Positions 59,682-64,000 of a DNA stretch of 64,000 nucleotides are shown one piece after another (the stretch's first letter is position 1; each line of letters starts with the position of its first letter). The position numbers were made by a program, and so were the translations under genes. The stretch is taken from NCBI RefSeq assembly GCF_030145815.1, contig NZ_JAIXHL010000002.1, positions 1-64,000 of the forward strand. Reading direction: 5' to 3'. The notes under the pieces were generated by a model. It saw only the letters and a list, made by a program, of their open reading frames with translations, did not search any database and was not told the origin of the DNA. The stretch comes from Sphingomonas sp. Lineage in GTDB: Bacteria > Pseudomonadota > Alphaproteobacteria > Sphingomonadales > Sphingomonadaceae.

Positions 59682-60716
59682 ATGTCGAACACCACTGCCG
59701 CGCTTGAAGTTGCCGTTGCCGCCGTTATCGAGAACATGGCGAAGGACGGCCAGCCGCAGACCAACCGCCAGCGCGTGTATGGCGAGCGCGCCTTCGCCCA
59801 GGTGCTGAAGCTGCTGGCGCCGCGTATCCGCCACTTCATCCGCCAGTATGGCCTTGCCGCCCATTGGGACGACGCCGAACAGTGCTGTGCGATCGGTGTC
59901 CACCGCGCGATCCAGGCCTATGACTCCGAGCGTGCGCAGTTCACGACCTTCGTCAACTGGCAGCTGCGCGGCGAACTGCAGAGCCTGCGCTTCCGGGTCA
60001 TGACCGACCAGCGCCCGTCGGCGAAGAAGGTCGAGGCGACCACCGTCTCGCTCCATGCGATGAGCCTGGGCGCGGAAGGCGAGGCCAATACGCTGGAGAG
60101 CATGATCGAGGACGAATTTGCCCTGGAGCGCACCGAAGCGGCGGCCGGCGAGCATCTCGCGGTCAAGACCCGCGAAGCACTGCTCGACGCCTATGTCGAT
60201 CATCTGCGCGGCGTGGCGATGGAACAGCTCAAGCGCCGTGCCCGCAACACGCGGTCGGTGCAGGTGCAGGACCCCCGCCTCCCCCGCTACCGCGCCGGTG
60301 CCGCGATCATCGATCCCGCCGAGATCGCTGAGCTGGAGGAGAAGCTGGAGGCACAGCGCCGCACCGTCGCACGCCGCCTGTCCGATGATGCCGCCGATAT
60401 CGAGCTGGAAGCCGATCCGCAGGAGCGCGAACGCCAGCGTCAGGTCGCCAAGCGCGCCGCCAAGACGATCGCCGACATCGCCGCCAACGACCCGCGTTTC
60501 GGCGGGATGTTTGAACGGCCCAAGGCGGCCCCGCGTCGTCGGGCGACCGATCTTCCCGCCGCTGCGCCGGTCGGCGTACTGCCGGATCACAACGCACCGC
60601 ATAATCGCCTGAGCCGCGTGATCGCGGTCGATCCGGTCGCAATCGAGGAGACCCCGGCGGTCGAGCAGGACGCGCGCGAACCCGCGCTGGTCCGCGGCAC
60701 CACCCGTTCGCACTGA
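59682..60716 (+). CDS. Atypical sigma-70 family protein with region 2 only
   Basis: This 344-residue protein has sigma region 2 (about 38-106): LLAPRIRHFIRQYGLAAHWDDAEQCCAIGVHRAIQAYDSERAQFTTFVNWQLRGELQSLRFRV, which matches the core-binding and -10-recognition helices. No region-4-like helix-turn-helix is seen after it; instead a charged helical segment (about 150-285) and a disordered, Pro/Ala-rich tail follow. It could bind RNA polymerase and recognise -10 elements without -35 contact, or act as an anti-/pseudo-sigma. It is followed by a 159-residue unknown gene. Confidence 0.75.
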   Translation: MSNTTAALEVAVAAVIENMAKDGQPQTNRQRVYGERAFAQVLKLLAPRIRHFIRQYGLAAHWDDAEQCCAIGVHRAIQAYDSERAQFTTFVNWQLRGELQSLRFRVMTDQRPSAKKVEATTVSLHAMSLGAEGEANTLESMIEDEFALERTEAAAGEHLAVKTREALLDAYVDHLRGVAMEQLKRRARNTRSVQVQDPRLPRYRAGAAIIDPAEIAELEEKLEAQRRTVARRLSDDAADIELEADPQERERQRQVAKRAAKTIADIAANDPRFGGMFERPKAAPRRRATDLPAAAPVGVLPDHNAPHNRLSRVIAVDPVAIEETPAVEQDAREPALVRGTTRSH

Positions 60717-60744
60717 GCATCACCCCGTGATCCGCGAGAGCATC

Positions 60745-61224
60745 ATGACCGCTCAGAGCAGCGCCGACGGCCTTATGCCGTTCATCGATCCGGGCCTGGA
60801 CGACCTGACCCGGGAATTCTGTCACGCCGCCCGCTACTGGTTCGACCAGTCGGGGCATCTGGTCGCCGTTTGGGGCGTCGGGACCAATGGACATTTCGGG
60901 GTCAGCTGGGACCGCTGGCTGAAGCGCCAGGACATCGCCCCGCTGCGCGCCGCGCGGAGCTGTGAGCGCCTTGCCGGGCAGTTGCTCGAACGGGTGCGCC
61001 AGCGTTGGCCGCTGGGCATGGCCCCGCACAGCATCGGGCTGATCACCGATGGCAGCGGCGTTGCCGTTGCCCCCGAAGATCCCTGGCCGCTCGCGCCGGG
61101 CTGGCTCGACCGCCGTATCGCGCGTCCCGGCAGCCTGGTCGCGCTGCGCCGTTTCGATCCCGCCGGCAACTGGGCGCTGATCTCCCAGCCGTCGCGTTCA
61201 GTCGCCGCACGCCGGGCGAGCTGA
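60745..61224 (+). CDS. Protein of unknown function next to sigma-like gene
   Basis: This 159-residue protein is not recognised. It looks soluble and is Trp-rich (about 8 Trp), with LTREFCHAARYWFDQSGHLVAVWGVG and GHFGVSWDRWLKRQDIAPLRAARS. It lies 28 bp after the sigma-like gene and is probably cotranscribed. An upstream GTG at 60727 would add six residues. No catalytic motif is obvious. Confidence 0.7.
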   Translation: MTAQSSADGLMPFIDPGLDDLTREFCHAARYWFDQSGHLVAVWGVGTNGHFGVSWDRWLKRQDIAPLRAARSCERLAGQLLERVRQRWPLGMAPHSIGLITDGSGVAVAPEDPWPLAPGWLDRRIARPGSLVALRRFDPAGNWALISQPSRSVAARRAS

Positions 61225-61268
61225 CCACGGCGCGGCTAAAGGGCTGGAAATATTCAGGATGCATGCTA

Positions 61269-61292
61269 TCCTATACCAAAATGGGTATAGGA
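61269..61292. promoter_or_regulatory. Inverted repeat over the ribosome-binding region of the Xre gene
   Basis: TCCTATACC and GGTATAGGA form perfect 9-bp arms around a 6-nt spacer. The right arm overlaps the TAGGAG box that precedes the Xre-type regulator ATG at 61302. It could be the regulator's own operator, or an RNA hairpin hiding the ribosome site, or both. Confidence 0.65.
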
Positions 61293-61301
61293 GATCGGGG
61301 C

Positions 61302-62399
61302 ATGGACGCGCCCGTCATATTGCGGCCTGGCGTTGCTTCAGGGTCGGTCCCGATCGACCCCTATCGCGCGTTCATCTTTCCCAACGCGATCCGCGAACTG
61401 CGTCGGCGGGCCGGGTATCAGAAGCTGATCGGCCTTGCCCACCGCCTTCCGGGGCTGACCTATATCCGGCTGTCCAAGATCGAGCGCGGCGAGGTTACGG
61501 CCCGCGCGCATGAACTGACCGAAGTCGCTGCGGTGCTTGGCGTCGCGCCGGAAGCCTTGCTGGTCGATGTCGATGCACCGGGTTTCTCGATCGAGCAATG
61601 GGCAATGCCCTTCGTCAGCGCGCCGATGCTGGACCTGGAGCGCGAAGAGTTCGCCGTCCTGCTGGCCGCCGCAGTGCGCCACCTGCGCTCCACCGACCGC
61701 GCGCTGACGATTCAGGCGATCGGTGAACGGCACGGCATCGCTCCGGTCAACCTGTCGCGCATCGAAAATGCACAGCGCAGCTTTGAAGAATGGAACGCGC
61801 CGACCCGGTTGGCGATCGCCGCGCTGTTCGGTGCCCCAACCGAAGCGGCGTTGCGCGCGCGGATCGACCAGCTGCACCGCGCGGGCGATCTTGGCCCATG
61901 GATGGCATCGGTCAGCGATCCCGAAGCGCGGATGCGGCGGACACGCGAACGGATTGCGGCGTTGCGCGCGGAGCTGCGCGGCGAGGCGACCGTTGTTCCG
62001 GCCGCGCCAACCGCGATTGCCATGGTCGGCGATCCCACTGCGACCATTCCCGTCCGCGGGGTCGCTGGAGCCGATGGGCTGGTCATCGACCAAGAAACCG
62101 GTGAGCGCATCCCGCCCCCGCCCGGATGCGGTGCACAGGTCATCGCGTTGCGGCTGTGTCGCGCCACGCTCGGCGCCGGGCTGCCCGGTCAGGCAATCCT
62201 GTTCATCGACCCGGATCGTTATCCTGTTGCGGGCGGGCTTGCCGCAGTGCGCGAACCGGGCGGCTTTCGCATTCTGGCCGTCGCAGTGGGCATGGACGGC
62301 GCGCTGGTGGGACACAGCCAATCGCCGCAGAAGTCTCTGCCGCTCAATGACATGACGCAGGATGAGGTGCATGCGGTCGTCGCCGCGCGTTTCGTCTAA
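61302..62399 (+). CDS. Transcriptional regulator with two Xre-type helix-turn-helix segments
   Basis: This 365-residue protein has a first helix-turn-helix (about 29-88: RELRRRAGYQKLIGLAHRLPGLTYIRLSKIERGEVTARAHELTEVAAVLG) and a second (about 123-180: TIQAIGERHGIAPVNLSRIENAQRSFEEWNAPTRLAIAALFG). A C-terminal region (about 225-365) carries no known domain. The ATG at 61302 has a TAGGAG box; in-frame starts at 61263 and 61281 are possible. The palindrome at 61269-61292 suggests autoregulation. Confidence 0.8.
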   Translation: MDAPVILRPGVASGSVPIDPYRAFIFPNAIRELRRRAGYQKLIGLAHRLPGLTYIRLSKIERGEVTARAHELTEVAAVLGVAPEALLVDVDAPGFSIEQWAMPFVSAPMLDLEREEFAVLLAAAVRHLRSTDRALTIQAIGERHGIAPVNLSRIENAQRSFEEWNAPTRLAIAALFGAPTEAALRARIDQLHRAGDLGPWMASVSDPEARMRRTRERIAALRAELRGEATVVPAAPTAIAMVGDPTATIPVRGVAGADGLVIDQETGERIPPPPGCGAQVIALRLCRATLGAGLPGQAILFIDPDRYPVAGGLAAVREPGGFRILAVAVGMDGALVGHSQSPQKSLPLNDMTQDEVHAVVAARFV

Positions 62400-62497
62400 C
62401 CGGTTGTAACGTCATTCATTATGGGTAAACTCGGTATTAGGAACCGGGTAGCGGCCGTAATGGGGGGAGCGTGGCACCAGGCCGTCTCTGGTTTCCG

Positions 62498-64000
62498 ATG
62501 GAATCGATCCGCGGACGACTGGCCGCCAGTTGCTTCACCCTGGCCGCGCTGGTTTGTCTGGCCGGTCTTCTTGGCTGGGTCCTGAACTACCCGCCCCTGC
62601 GCACTACCCTTGTTGGCTTTCCGTCAGCCTGGCCGCCTACCCTTGCCGCAAATCTAGTTCTCGCCGTGACGCTGGTTGCCGCCAGCCTGCCCCGGGCGTT
62701 GCCCCGGCGTCGTGCCGCAGTCGTCGGAAGCGGCGTTGCGGCGGTCGCGTTGGCCCTGCTCGCGATGTCGATGTTGAGCGAGCAGGGCGGCAGCCCGGTG
62801 TCGTGCCTGCTCATCCTGCTGCTGGGAATTACCACGCAAATCCTGTTCCGCAGCGACCGCGATGGCGCACCGATCGCGGCGATGATTGCGGCGCTGGTGA
62901 TCAGTTTTGCGCTGCTGATGCTGGCTGGCCAGATCCTGGCCACCGAGGTCCGCGGCGGGGCGGTCCAGCCCTGGCACATTCCGATCCTGACCAATGTTGC
63001 CGAGCTGCTGCTGGGACTCGGCCTGCTATTGACCGCGACCGACCGGACGCTGGCGGAATATCGGGCCAGCGGCGACGAACGCTGGCCGATGCCGCTGCGC
63101 GCAGTGCCGGCGCTGATGGTCGCGCCGGCCCTGGTGCTTGCTGCCGACCTGATCCTGTTCGGCAGTCCGGAGTTTCCCGAGACGACCGAAATCTGGGGCA
63201 TGCTGGCGAACACGCTGATCGTCGGGTCGGTGCTGTTATGGGCGATCGCGCGGCTGACGCGTCAACGCTCGACGCTGCGCATGTATGCCGCGACGCTCGA
63301 CGCCCAGCCGATCGTGATGACCGACCGCGCGGGGCGGATCATTCACTGGTCGCGGGGCTGCGCGGACCTGTTTGGCTTCACCGCCGAAGAAGCTTTGGGG
63401 AAGGTCAAGGCAGAGCTGCTGCAGACCCGGCCGGTCGAGGGGGTTACCGAAGATGCGCTGGCCGCAGACACCAGCGGCGTTTGGCGCCAGCGGCGGTGGG
63501 TTGAAACCGCGCGCGACGGCGGCAGGGTACAGGTGCTCGAGCACGCCCATGAGGTCGAGGATCGCGAGCATGGCAGCGTCACCGTGCTGTCCATCACCGA
63601 CCTTGGCCCGATGCTACGCGCACAGAGTGCCATTGCGGAGAGCGACGATTGCCTACTCCTGGCCGCCGAAGCGCACAAGATCGGCATCTTCGAATGGGAT
63701 GTGGCGTCGGGCAAGCTGACCTGGTTTGCGAATACGGAGCCGCTGCTGGGCGTGCCGCTGGGCACGCTCACGGACTATGCGTCGTGGCAGGAGGTCGTAT
63801 TTCCCGAAGATCGCGACCTGATGGCCAAACGGCTGGACGCGGCGGTGTGGAGCAAGGCCGACCAAATCAGCCTGTCCTACCGTTTGCGCCTGCCCGACGG
63901 GTCGATACGCGCGATCGAAGGGTCGGCGCGCTGCTTCTATGACGAAGCCGGGGCGCTGATCCGCACGGTCGGCGTCAATATCGACGTCACCGACCGCGTG
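62498..64000 (+). CDS. Membrane PAS-domain signalling protein (cut by window end)
   Basis: The open frame runs from ATG 62498 (or GTG 62471) to the window end, 501 codons with no stop. Seven or eight membrane helices (about 8-255) are followed by a PAS domain (about 262-370: AATLDAQPIVMTDRAGRIIHWSRGCADLFGFTAEEALG) and a second PAS domain of the PAS_3 type (about 383-501: GIFEWDVASGKLTWF, then RLRLPDGSIRAIEGSARCFYDEAGALIRTVGVNIDVTDR). The output domain (kinase or GGDEF/EAL) is beyond the window. Confidence 0.8.
   Translation, partial: MESIRGRLAASCFTLAALVCLAGLLGWVLNYPPLRTTLVGFPSAWPPTLAANLVLAVTLVAASLPRALPRRRAAVVGSGVAAVALALLAMSMLSEQGGSPVSCLLILLLGITTQILFRSDRDGAPIAAMIAALVISFALLMLAGQILATEVRGGAVQPWHIPILTNVAELLLGLGLLLTATDRTLAEYRASGDERWPMPLRAVPALMVAPALVLAADLILFGSPEFPETTEIWGMLANTLIVGSVLLWAIARLTRQRSTLRMYAATLDAQPIVMTDRAGRIIHWSRGCADLFGFTAEEALGKVKAELLQTRPVEGVTEDALAADTSGVWRQRRWVETARDGGRVQVLEHAHEVEDREHGSVTVLSITDLGPMLRAQSAIAESDDCLLLAAEAHKIGIFEWDVASGKLTWFANTEPLLGVPLGTLTDYASWQEVVFPEDRDLMAKRLDAAVWSKADQISLSYRLRLPDGSIRAIEGSARCFYDEAGALIRTVGVNIDVTDRV

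Overview
The window is about 64 kb of a high-GC alphaproteobacterial chromosome, most likely Sphingomonas or a close relative. The clues are a zapA-6S RNA-formyltetrahydrofolate cyclo-ligase block, FlbT, a fliM-DUF6468-MotE cluster, several TPR-free small DUF proteins usual for sphingomonads, and G+C-rich palindromic intergenic repeats of a kind common in that group. It looks like ordinary chromosome: I saw no prophage, insertion sequence, CRISPR array, tRNA or rRNA.

1-5.8 kb: efp, then a four-gene export operon on the minus strand (permease, ATPase, membrane fusion protein, outer-membrane factor). It diverges from a TetR regulator whose likely operators lie between them. 5.8-15.8 kb: a long minus-strand run with two cell-wall enzymes, thiE and a central-carbon module (tkt, gap, pgk, fructose-bisphosphate aldolase) with a MOSC protein beside pgk. 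15.9-31 kb: housekeeping genes, namely zapA, 6S RNA, the folate enzyme, a PRC-barrel protein, an M1 peptidase, a GAF-EAL phosphodiesterase, a KefB-type antiporter, a NifU-like protein, cvpA, radA, a YfcG/YghU-like glutathione transferase and a glycosyltransferase. Large cloverleaf-like inverted repeats sit between several of these. 30.3-32.7 kb: a PadR/DUF2218 pair and rarA.

32.7-38.9 kb: a compact polysaccharide-degradation locus. It holds an alginate-lyase-family protein, a large secreted protein of unknown function, a GH105/GH88-type unsaturated glycuronyl hydrolase, a DUF4861 protein and a FadR-type GntR regulator. Candidate operators of the TNGT-N3-ACNA type lie ahead of the key genes.

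39.6-62.4 kb: part of a flagellar and chemotaxis cluster. It contains flgF-flgG-flgA-flgH, fliL-fliM-DUF6468-motE, flgE-flgK-flgL, a methyl-accepting protein, flbT, fliI-fliJ, a muramidase-like protein and a globin-coupled chemoreceptor. Mixed in are uncharacterised exported proteins and, at the right end, an odd regulatory trio: a sigma-70 region-2 protein with no visible region 4, an unknown 159-residue protein, and a regulator with two Xre-type helix-turn-helix segments. Four operons here share a promoter-like element (C-rich box, six pyrimidines, TATNAT). The window ends inside a membrane PAS-domain signalling gene.

The best candidates for undescribed biology are the sigma-like trio with the shared promoter element, the large unknown protein of the polysaccharide locus, and the repeat families whose copies differ by paired, structure-preserving changes.
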